Shown here in pieces: positions 45,339-52,193 of a DNA stretch of 64,000 nucleotides; position 1 is the stretch's first letter, and each line of letters starts with the position of its first letter. Source of the stretch: Microbacterium sp. cx-55 (lineage in GTDB: Bacteria > Actinomycetota > Actinomycetes > Actinomycetales > Microbacteriaceae); assembly GCF_021117345.1 (NCBI RefSeq), contig NZ_CP088261.1, positions 1,922,001 to 1,986,000 on the forward strand, given 5' to 3'. The notes beneath the pieces were generated by a model. It ran no database searches. It was not told the origin of the DNA and saw only the letters and a list, made by a program, of their open reading frames with translations. A program made the position numbers and the translations under genes.

Positions 45339-46114
45339 ACGATGTCATCCCCGGAACACAGAGCGTCGCCCGCGCGGCCCGGTTGCTCCGGCTCGTCAGC
45401 TCCTCCGGTACCGATGGTCTAACGGTCCCGGATGCGGCCGAGCGCGCGGGTCTCACCCGTCCCACGGCGCACCGACTGCTGTCGGCGCTTCGACACGAGG
45501 GACTCGTCGACCTCGACGACCGGACGACCCGATGGGTCGCCGGCCCCGAGCTCTACCTGATGGGCACGGTCGCCGCGGCACGATACGACGTGACGGGCAT
45601 CGGTCGTGACATCGTGCGCTCGCTCGCCGTCCGCACGGAGGAGAGTGCGTTCCTCTCGGTTCGCCGCGGCGACGAGACGGTGTGCATCCTTCGTGAGGAG
45701 GGCAGCTTCCCGATCCGCTCGTTCGTGCTGTCGGAGGGCGTCCGATTCCCGCTCGGCGTCGCGTCCGCCGGGCTCGCGATCCTGGCGTTTCTCCCTCCCC
45801 ACGATGTGGACGCCTATCTGGAACGTCATCCGGACCTCGCCGACCGTTTCGGTAGCGCGCATGCCCCTGTCCGCCTCCGCACGCGCTTGCGGGAGACCGC
45901 CGAGCGCGGTTACGCGCTGAATCCCGGGCTGATCGTCGGGGGTAGCTGGGGTCTCGGCGCCGCCGTGTTCGACCGCGACGGGTACCCGCAGTGGGCGCTC
46001 AGCCTCACCGGCGTGGAGTTCCGTTTCGCCGGTGAGCGCCGCGCCGAACTGGGCCGCATCCTGCTCGCCCACGCGCACCAACTGTCGACGCGGATCGCCG
46101 CGGGCGCTCGCTGA
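45332..46114 (+). CDS. IclR-family transcriptional regulator
   Basis: This 260-residue regulator has the IclR HTH (TVPDAAERAGLTRPTAHRLLSALRHEGLVDL, about residues 27-58) and the C-terminal IclR effector domain (AVRTEESAFLSVRRGDETVCILREEGSFPIRSF, EGVRFPLGVASAGLAILAFL). It is divergent from the CoA-transferase / thiolase operon and probably senses a 3-oxo acid or aromatic breakdown product. The GTG at 45332 is chosen because it fits the -10 spacing. Earlier in-frame codons lie upstream of that promoter. Confidence 0.9.
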   Translation: MDNDVIPGTQSVARAARLLRLVSSSGTDGLTVPDAAERAGLTRPTAHRLLSALRHEGLVDLDDRTTRWVAGPELYLMGTVAAARYDVTGIGRDIVRSLAVRTEESAFLSVRRGDETVCILREEGSFPIRSFVLSEGVRFPLGVASAGLAILAFLPPHDVDAYLERHPDLADRFGSAHAPVRLRTRLRETAERGYALNPGLIVGGSWGLGAAVFDRDGYPQWALSLTGVEFRFAGERRAELGRILLAHAHQLSTRIAAGAR

Positions 46115-46141
46115 GCGGCATCAGTCGGCCGACAGGCGGAA

Positions 46142-47029
46142 TCAGTCGGCCGATAGCTCGGCGCGGACCGCCTCCGCGACGAGGCGGGCGCCCTGCGGCG
46201 ACATGACCACCGTGTAGTGGTTGAGTTCGTCGATCCGGTCGTGCCGGATCGACGGATGCTGCACGAGCACGCCCTCGAGATAGTCGCGCGCGTACAGTCC
46301 CGGCGGCTCGTTCTGGAGCCCGCGCCCAACCGTGATCAGCCGCGTCGGATGCTGCAGGGCGGCGAGCGCAGACGGCAGCGCCGTGCCGGCGATCATGTCG
46401 GCGGTGTCGGCCGCGGCGGTCTCGTACCGGGTCGCGGGCCGCAGCATCCCGGCACCGTCGTCGACGAGGTCCGCCACGAAGTACTGCGCGAGTCCGGCGG
46501 GCCACGGCGGCGGGAACGCCGGATGCTGCCGCCAGAAGCCGAGGTAGTCCTCTACGCTCGCGAAGCGCATCGACAGACGAGCCGCCGTCGGCCCGAGGAC
46601 GCCCGCCATCACGGCATCCGGGTCTCCCCCGAGGGGCACGTCGAGCGGGAGGCCGCCGTCGACGAGCAGCAGGCGCGCGACGCGGGCCGGATGGCGGTGG
46701 GCGAGGACGACAGCCACGAACGCCCCCATCGAGTGCCCCACGACGAGCGCTTGTTCGACGCCGAGGGCATCGAGGACGGCCACGAGGTCGTCGGCGTGCG
46801 CGGAGAACCCCGCACCTTCCCCGACGTTCCGGCTCTGCCCGCGCCCACGAAGATCCGGCGCGACGAGCCGCATGTCGGCGAGCTCGGGCAATACGAAGTC
46901 CCACGCCCGGTGCGACGCGGTGATTCCGTGGACGAGGAGCACGGCGCCCGTCGGCGCCCCCTCGGGATCGTGGACGGCGACGGCGAGTTCGCCGCCGGGT
47001 ACCGGCACGCGCACCATCCGCTCGCTCAT
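46142..47029 (-). CDS. Alpha/beta-fold hydrolase
   Basis: This 295-residue hydrolase shows LLVHGITASHRAWD (oxyanion hole), VGHSMGAFVAVVLAHRHP with the nucleophilic Ser in GHSMG, and a likely catalytic His in NHYTVVMSP near the C-terminus. It resembles esterases or C-C bond hydrolases and could act on 3-hydroxybutyrate esters. The ATG at 47029 overlaps the SDR stop by 4 nt (ATGA), which sets the start and shows translational coupling. Substrate unknown. Confidence 0.88.
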   Translation of the reverse strand: MSERMVRVPVPGGELAVAVHDPEGAPTGAVLLVHGITASHRAWDFVLPELADMRLVAPDLRGRGQSRNVGEGAGFSAHADDLVAVLDALGVEQALVVGHSMGAFVAVVLAHRHPARVARLLLVDGGLPLDVPLGGDPDAVMAGVLGPTAARLSMRFASVEDYLGFWRQHPAFPPPWPAGLAQYFVADLVDDGAGMLRPATRYETAAADTADMIAGTALPSALAALQHPTRLITVGRGLQNEPPGLYARDYLEGVLVQHPSIRHDRIDELNHYTVVMSPQGARLVAEAVRAELSAD

Positions 47030-47778
47030 CGCGCCGACCATCCGCCGTCCATCGTGTACGACGCGCCGGTCACCATGCCCGCGTGTTCGGACGCGAGCCA
47101 CCCGACGAGCGACGCCACCTCAGCGGGCTCGACGAGGCGCTTGATCGCCGACTCGGTGAGCATGACCTTCTGCACCACCTCGCTCTCGGGAATGCCATGC
47201 ACCCGGGCCTGGGCGGCGATCTGCTTCTCGACGAGCGGCGTCCGGACGTAGCCGGGGTCGACGCAGTTGCTCGTCACGCCGTGCGGACCGCCCTCGAGTG
47301 CTGCGGTCTTCGACAGTCCCTCGAGCGCGTGCTTGGCCGACACGTACGCCGACTTGAACGGGCTGGCCCGCAGCCCGTGGACGCTGGAGATGTTGATGAT
47401 CCGCCCCCATCCGCGCGCGTACATGCCGGGCAGAACCGCGCGGACGAGAAGGAAGGGCGCCTCGACCATGAGGCGGTGGATGAGCCGGAAGTCGTCGGGC
47501 ACGAAATCCTCGATGGGGGCGACGCGTTGGATGCCGGCGTTGTTGATCAGGATGTCGGCGTCCCGGGTCAGGTCATCGAGCGCACGGGTGTCGGAGAGGT
47601 CGACGACCCATGCCTCGCCGTCGACGGTTGCGGCCGCGCGTGCCGCCGCATCCGCATCCCGGTCGGCGATGACGACGTGTGCACCGCGCGCCGCAAGCTC
47701 GTGCGCGCACGCGAGCCCGATGCCGCTGGCCCCGCCGGTGATGAGGGCTGTCCGTTCGGCGAGGTCTCTGGTGTGCAC
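47026..47778 (-). CDS. 3-hydroxybutyrate dehydrogenase (SDR family)
   Basis: This 250-residue SDR has the NAD motif LITGGASGIGLA (10-21), NNAG, and the catalytic Ser, Tyr, Lys in ISSVHGLRASPFKSAYVSAKHALEG. The region after the active site (KTAALEGGPHGVTSNCVDPGYVRTPLVEKQI) is characteristic of D-3-hydroxybutyrate dehydrogenase, which makes acetoacetate. The GTG at 47776-47778 is 7 nt after TACGCT and is preferred to an in-frame start 12 codons upstream that would lie inside the promoter. Confidence 0.88.
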   Translation of the reverse strand: MHTRDLAERTALITGGASGIGLACAHELAARGAHVVIADRDADAAARAAATVDGEAWVVDLSDTRALDDLTRDADILINNAGIQRVAPIEDFVPDDFRLIHRLMVEAPFLLVRAVLPGMYARGWGRIINISSVHGLRASPFKSAYVSAKHALEGLSKTAALEGGPHGVTSNCVDPGYVRTPLVEKQIAAQARVHGIPESEVVQKVMLTESAIKRLVEPAEVASLVGWLASEHAGMVTGASYTMDGGWSAR

Positions 47779-47785
47779 GTCGGCC

Positions 47786-47814
47786 AGCGTACGAGCAGTG
47801 GCCGCCCGCGACAA
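47786..47814 (-). promoter_or_regulatory. Consensus-like promoter of 3-hydroxybutyrate dehydrogenase
   Basis: TTGTCG (47814-47809) and TACGCT (47791-47786) are separated by 17 bp, and the GTG follows the -10 by 7 nt. This is the clearest -35/-10 pair in the window. Confidence 0.65.
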
Positions 47815-47825
47815 CGCTCACATAC

Positions 47826-47843
47826 ATACCAAAGGTATATACT
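47826..47843 (+). promoter_or_regulatory. MarR-type operator overlapping the -10
   Basis: ATACC-aaa-GGTAT (47826-47838) touches the -10 TATACT (47838-47843), which precedes the MarR ATG by 6 nt. This predicts autorepression of the MarR-MFS operon and perhaps effects on the divergent dehydrogenase. Confidence 0.6.
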
Positions 47844-47849
47844 TCGGGT

Positions 47850-48284
47850 ATGACACGAGCAGAGGATATCGAGAGGATCGTCATCGCCGCGCACGCGCTC
47901 ACCCGCGTGGCCGCCATCACGAACCACAATGAGGCGCCGGCCGCGCAGTGGCGCGCGCTGAGCATCCTCCAGAAGGAGGGCCCGCAGCGCATCGGTGAAC
48001 TGGCTCGCGCGAGTCGCACCACGCAGCCGGGCGTCACCCGCCTCGTCGGCATCCTCGACGAGGCCGGGCTCGTGCGGCGCGAACGCGACAGCGAGGACTC
48101 CCGCGTGACGATCGTGGCGATCACGGATGCGGGCGCCGCCGCCATGGACGAGTGGCGCACTCAGCTCGGCCAAGCGCTCGCGCCGCTGTTCGATGACCTC
48201 GACGACGAGGAATGGCAGGCCCTCGAGCGCGCCTCGCACATCCTGATGTCCCGCACGGCGATCTCGGCAGGAGCAGCACGATGA
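47850..48284 (+). CDS. MarR-family transcriptional regulator
   Basis: This 144-residue regulator has the MarR winged helix (RIGELARASRTTQPGVTRLVGILDEAGLVRRERDSEDSR, about 49-88). It overlaps the MFS gene by 4 nt (ATGA) and is probably repressor of both. The leaderless -10 TATACT is 6 nt upstream of the ATG. MarR proteins respond to phenolic compounds or oxidants; the ligand here is unknown. Confidence 0.92.
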   Translation: MTRAEDIERIVIAAHALTRVAAITNHNEAPAAQWRALSILQKEGPQRIGELARASRTTQPGVTRLVGILDEAGLVRRERDSEDSRVTIVAITDAGAAAMDEWRTQLGQALAPLFDDLDDEEWQALERASHILMSRTAISAGAAR

Positions 48285-49510
48285 GCGGCCACTCCGGTTC
48301 TTCGACGATCTGGCGGCAGCCGGCGCAGGTTTGGGCGGTCGCGTTCGCCTCGGTGGTCGCGTTCATGGGAATCGGACTCGTCGACCCGATCCTCCCCGCG
48401 ATCGCGGACTCGCTGCAGGCGACCCCGGTCGAAACCGAGATGCTCTTCACGAGTTACCTACTCGTCACGGGCCTTGCGATGCTCGTCACGAGCTGGATCT
48501 CGAGTCGCATCGGCGCGAAGGCGACGCTGCTGATCGGTCTCGCGCTGATCGTGGTGTTCGCACTGATGTGCGCGCTGAGCGGCAGCGTCGACGCCATCAT
48601 CGGGTTCCGCGCCGGATGGGGACTCGGCAACGCGCTCTTCATCTCCACCGCGCTCGCGACCATCGTCGGCGCCGCGAGCGGCGGCAGCAGCGCCGCGATC
48701 GTGCTGTACGAGGCCGCCCTCGGTATCGGCATCGCGATCGGACCGCTCCTCGGCGGCCTGCTCGGCGAGGTCAGCTGGCGCGGCCCGTTCTTCGGTGTCG
48801 TCGCGCTCATGGCGATCGCCTTCGTCGCGGTGCTGGTGCTGCTGCGCGGCCCGCGCGAGGAACGCCGTCCGGTGGCGCTCTCCGCGCCGTTCCGAGCGCT
48901 TCGCCAGCCCGCGCTCGCGATCCTCGCGGTCACCGCGCTGTTCTACAACATCGGCTTCTTCACGCTGCTGGCGTTCTCGCCGTTCCCGCTCGGCTTCGGG
49001 GCGATGGGCATCGGGTTCACGTTCTTCGGATGGGGCGTGGCCCTCGCGATCACGAGCGTGTGGGTCGCCCCTCTGCTGCTGCGCTTCTTCCGTCGCACGA
49101 CCGTGATGCTCGTCATCCTGCCGCTGCTCGCGGTCGACCTCGTGGCGGGCGGGCTCCTCGTGGCGACCCCCGCGGCCCTGGTCGCGTCGATCGTCGTCGG
49201 CGGACTGCTCCTCGGCGTCATGAACACCGTGCTCACCGAGGCGGTCATGGAGGCGACCGACCTGCCCCGCTCGGTCGCATCGTCGGCCTACTCGGCGGTG
49301 CGCTTCCTCGGCGGCGCCGTTGCTCCCCCGCTCGCCGCGCTCCTGTGGCACGCGTTCAACGCCACGGTGCCGTACTTCGTGGCGGCGGCCGCCGTGCTGA
49401 TCGCGACCGCCACGATCGCCCTCGGTCGCGGTTCCCTCGGCCGCATCGACGTCCGGGAGGCGGATGCCGCCGAGGAGGCCGCCGCAGTCCTCGTCGGCGA
49501 CGCGACCTGA
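48281..49510 (+). CDS. MFS transporter coupled to MarR regulator
   Basis: This 409-residue, 12-segment MFS exporter carries FMGIGLVDPILPAIADSLQATPVETEMLFTSYLL at its first and second segments and SRIGAKATLLIGL in loop 2-3. It resembles the YfmO-like/Bcr-type drug exporters. The ATG at 48281 lies inside the MarR stop (ATGA). Earlier in-frame codons lie in the MarR gene. Expression is likely induced by the MarR ligand. Confidence 0.9.
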   Translation: MSGHSGSSTIWRQPAQVWAVAFASVVAFMGIGLVDPILPAIADSLQATPVETEMLFTSYLLVTGLAMLVTSWISSRIGAKATLLIGLALIVVFALMCALSGSVDAIIGFRAGWGLGNALFISTALATIVGAASGGSSAAIVLYEAALGIGIAIGPLLGGLLGEVSWRGPFFGVVALMAIAFVAVLVLLRGPREERRPVALSAPFRALRQPALAILAVTALFYNIGFFTLLAFSPFPLGFGAMGIGFTFFGWGVALAITSVWVAPLLLRFFRRTTVMLVILPLLAVDLVAGGLLVATPAALVASIVVGGLLLGVMNTVLTEAVMEATDLPRSVASSAYSAVRFLGGAVAPPLAALLWHAFNATVPYFVAAAAVLIATATIALGRGSLGRIDVREADAAEEAAAVLVGDAT

Positions 49511-49546
49511 CACCCCGCTCCCGCCCCTCCCCGCCACCTCGCTCAT

Positions 49547-49623
49547 GACCGCGAGACAGCATCCGGGCTTCGAGACAGCGGCTTACGACAGCTGTCTGAA
49601 CCCCCGGATGCGGTCTCGCGGTC
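49547..49623. terminator. Large composite hairpin
   Basis: Arms 49547-49567 and 49603-49623 pair over 21 bp with one mismatch. Inside, AGACAGC (49573-49579) and GCTGTCT (49591-49597) form a second stem. It lies 37 bp after the MFS gene. It may terminate transcription, but both flanking genes run in the same direction. Confidence 0.6.
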
Positions 49624-49687
49624 TTCGGGCGGGTCGGCGGGCGACGTTCTAGAGTGAACGCGAAGGGCACCCGGACGAGAGGACGCC

Positions 49688-50281
49688 ATGGCTGAGTTCA
49701 CCCGCGGTTTCGGAGCACGCCGCCGCACGCCCGATCCGTCCCTTCCGCCCGGCCAGTACCTCACCGACGACTTCCCGGTCCTGTCTGCGGGCCCGACCCC
49801 GCGCGTGCCGCTCGACCAGTGGTCGTTCCGCATCCGCACCGAGAAAGGCCCCGACACCACCTGGTCGTGGTCGCAGCTGATGGATCTGCCCATCGAAGAC
49901 GTGCACACCGACATCCACTGCGTCACGCGGTGGTCGAAGCTCGGCACCTCGTGGCGCGGGGTCTCTCTCGACACCCTCCTGGCCGCGGTCGACACCGACT
50001 TCGGATACGCCATGGTGCACTCGTACGGCGGGTACACGACGAACCTCTCGCTCGACGACCTGCGCGGCGGCAAAGCCTGGGTCGCGTTCGAGTTCGACGG
50101 TCAGCCCCTCGACCCGGAGCACGGCGGCCCCGCGCGCCTGCTCGTGCCGCACCTGTACTTCTGGAAGAGCGCGAAGTGGGTCACCGGGCTCACGATGCAG
50201 AAGCACGACGACCCCGGATTCTGGGAGCAGAACGGGTATCACACGCACGGCGACCCGTGGCTCGAGGAGCGCTACTGGTGA
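49688..50281 (+). CDS. Sulfite-oxidase-like molybdopterin-dependent oxidoreductase
   Basis: This 197-residue protein has the oxidoreductase molybdopterin fold, with DIHCVTRWSKLGTSWRGVSLDTLL and Cys78 as the ligand to molybdenum, and YGGYTTNLSLDDL and GGPARLLVPHLYFWKSAKW later. There is no Tat or other signal, so it is probably cytoplasmic, unlike MsrP. It is the first gene of a four-gene operon, behind a TAGAGT -10 (49650-49655) and GAGAGG. The next gene, a flavin reductase overlapping by 4 nt, is the likely electron partner. The oxidised or reduced substrate is unknown. Confidence 0.88.
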   Translation: MAEFTRGFGARRRTPDPSLPPGQYLTDDFPVLSAGPTPRVPLDQWSFRIRTEKGPDTTWSWSQLMDLPIEDVHTDIHCVTRWSKLGTSWRGVSLDTLLAAVDTDFGYAMVHSYGGYTTNLSLDDLRGGKAWVAFEFDGQPLDPEHGGPARLLVPHLYFWKSAKWVTGLTMQKHDDPGFWEQNGYHTHGDPWLEERYW

Positions 50282-51003
50282 TCGTCGGCGGTTGGCTGCC
50301 CGGCCTGGTCGAAGCGGTCGTGCAGAGCACGTCGCACGCCCGCATCCTGCAGGTTCGCGTGCCGGATTGGCCGGGAAATCTGCCCGGCCAGCACCTCGAC
50401 ATCCGTTTGACGGCGGAGGACGGCTACCAGGCGGAGCGTTCGTACTCGATCGCCAGCTCCGGAGCGGGCACTCTCGTCGAGTTGGCCGTCGATCGTGTTC
50501 CTGACGGCGAGGTGTCGCCGTATCTCGTCGACGATGTTCTGCCCGGCGATGCCCTGGAAGTGAAGGGGCCCCTCGGTAACTACTTCGTGTGGGACCCGAC
50601 CGACCCCTCCCCCGTCCAGCTCGTCGCGGGCGGCTCGGGCATCGTGCCGCTCCTCGCGATGGCCCGTGCGCGCGCACGGCGACCGGAGGCAGCACCGTTC
50701 CGGCTGCTCTACTCGGTGCGATCCGCGGACGACGCGATGTATCGCGACGAGCTCGAGCAGCTCCGGGCCGACGGGCTCGATCTCACCTGGGCCTACACGC
50801 GCACGGCGCCGGATGCGTGGGCCGGAACGCCCGGGCGGTTGTCAGCGTCCGTCCTCGCTGACGCCGTCTGGCCCGTCGATCGTCGCTCGCTCGCGTTCGT
50901 CTGCGGGCCGACCGGCTTCGTCGAAGCCTCGGCCGATCTTCTCGTGCAGCACGGCTATGACCCCGCGCGCGTGCGCACCGAACGATTCGGAGGGCTGTCA
51001 TGA
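50278..51003 (+). CDS. Ferredoxin-reductase-type FAD/NAD(P) oxidoreductase
   Basis: This 241-residue flavoprotein has the FAD-binding RSYSIASS (about 53-60), the NAD(P)-binding GGSGIVPLLAMARARA, and FVCGPTGFVEAS near the end. There is no [2Fe-2S] ferredoxin domain, unlike many phthalate-type reductases. The GTG at 50278 overlaps the stop of the molybdenum enzyme by 4 nt (GTGA), so the reductase is made with it and should supply its electrons. Confidence 0.9.
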   Translation: MIVGGWLPGLVEAVVQSTSHARILQVRVPDWPGNLPGQHLDIRLTAEDGYQAERSYSIASSGAGTLVELAVDRVPDGEVSPYLVDDVLPGDALEVKGPLGNYFVWDPTDPSPVQLVAGGSGIVPLLAMARARARRPEAAPFRLLYSVRSADDAMYRDELEQLRADGLDLTWAYTRTAPDAWAGTPGRLSASVLADAVWPVDRRSLAFVCGPTGFVEASADLLVQHGYDPARVRTERFGGLS

Positions 51004-51326
51004 CGACCATCCATCCCGTACCGGACGGCGCGGATACCGGCGTCAGTCAGCTCGACGGCAACGCGGTCGTGGGAGTCTTCGCGGACGTGTTCTCGGTGGA
51101 CCCCTCGGTCCTCGTGTTGACGTGCGGGCATTGCGGTGTCGCGGGTCCGCTCGGCGGCACCGTCGTCGAAGACGATGGCCGCTGCGCGATCGTGCGCTGC
51201 CGCGCGTGCACCCGTACCCTCCTCACGCTCGTTCGCGCCCCCGACGGCGTTTCGGTGCGGATCGCCGCACTCGCCCAGCTCGACACGCCACATCCATCCG
51301 TCCTTTCGCCGGAGGTCTCTCGATGA
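51000..51326 (+). CDS. DUF6510-type zinc-ribbon protein
   Basis: This 108-residue protein contains CGHC (Cys42, Cys45) and CRAC (Cys67, Cys70), a probable zinc ribbon or rubredoxin-like metal site. The rest is short beta strands. I assign DUF6510 from general memory of such proteins in Actinobacteria. It overlaps the flavin reductase and the SDR by 4 nt each (ATGA both times). If it holds iron it could carry electrons; if zinc, it could be structural. Confidence 0.75.
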   Translation: MTTIHPVPDGADTGVSQLDGNAVVGVFADVFSVDPSVLVLTCGHCGVAGPLGGTVVEDDGRCAIVRCRACTRTLLTLVRAPDGVSVRIAALAQLDTPHPSVLSPEVSR

Positions 51327-52126
51327 CGACGTCACTTGCTCTCGATCTGACCGGTCGCACCGCCCTCGTCACGGGGTCGACGCAGGGCATCGGAAACGCC
51401 ATCGCCCGCCGCCTCGCCGAGTCGGGTGCGGATGTGGTCGTCAACGGGCGTGGCGAGAGCCGCGTCGCCGCCGCGGTCGACCAGATCGACGCAGATCTCG
51501 GACTCCGCGTGCGCGGGATCGCGGCCGACGTCACCACCGAGCAGGGCGCGGCGCAGCTCATGAACGAAGCGGGCCGAGTCGACGTCCTGGTGAACAACCT
51601 CGGCATTTTCGAAGCGATCCCCGCACTCGAGATCGACGACGACACCTGGCGCCGCGCTTTCGAGGTGAATGTGCTGTCGGCGGCGCGACTCACGCGCCTC
51701 GCTCTGCCCGCCATGACCGCGCAGAGCTGGGGTCGGGTGATCACGATCGCGAGCGACTCGGCGATCGTGACGCCGAAGGAGATGATCCATTACGGCGTCA
51801 CCAAAACGGCGCTCCTCGCCCTCACTCGCGGCTACGCGAAGGAGGCGGCCGGCACCGGGGTCACCGTCAACACCGTGATCGCGGGCCCCACGCACACGCC
51901 CGGCGTGGAGGACTTCGTGTACTCCCTCGTTGACCCCGATCTTCCGTGGGACGACGCACAGCGCGAGTTCATGCGCACGCAACGCCCCCAGTCGCTCATC
52001 GGGCGTCTGCTCGAGCCGATCGAGATCGCGAACATGGTGGCCTACCTCGCGTCGCCGTTGTCATCCGGCACCACGGGCGGTGCCCTGCGCGCCGACGGCG
52101 GCTACGTCGACGCCATCCTGCCCTGA
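51323..52126 (+). CDS. SDR-family oxidoreductase
   Basis: This 267-residue SDR has TALVTGSTQGIGNAIARRLAES (13-34), NNLGIF, and Ser-Tyr-Lys in TIASDSAIVTPKEMIHYGVTKTALLALTRG. It resembles 3-oxoacyl-ACP reductase-like dehydrogenases with NADP preference (NGRGESR after strand 2). It is the last gene of the molybdenum-redox operon, overlapping the zinc ribbon gene by 4 nt with GGAGG ahead of the ATG. Its coupling to the redox pair suggests one pathway. Confidence 0.88.
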   Translation: MTTSLALDLTGRTALVTGSTQGIGNAIARRLAESGADVVVNGRGESRVAAAVDQIDADLGLRVRGIAADVTTEQGAAQLMNEAGRVDVLVNNLGIFEAIPALEIDDDTWRRAFEVNVLSAARLTRLALPAMTAQSWGRVITIASDSAIVTPKEMIHYGVTKTALLALTRGYAKEAAGTGVTVNTVIAGPTHTPGVEDFVYSLVDPDLPWDDAQREFMRTQRPQSLIGRLLEPIEIANMVAYLASPLSSGTTGGALRADGGYVDAILP

Positions 52127-52136
52127 CCACCAAGAC

Positions 52137-52181
52137 GACGGAGGGCGGATGCGGGCGCTCGCGCCGCATCCGCCCTCCGTC
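52137..52181. terminator. 18-bp perfect hairpin between convergent operons
   Basis: Arms 52137-52154 and 52164-52181 are perfectly complementary, with a 9-nt loop. It lies 10 bp after the SDR stop and 13 bp before the MMPL stop. No T-tract follows. Confidence 0.75.
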
Positions 52182-52193
52182 GCTTCAGAGGCC

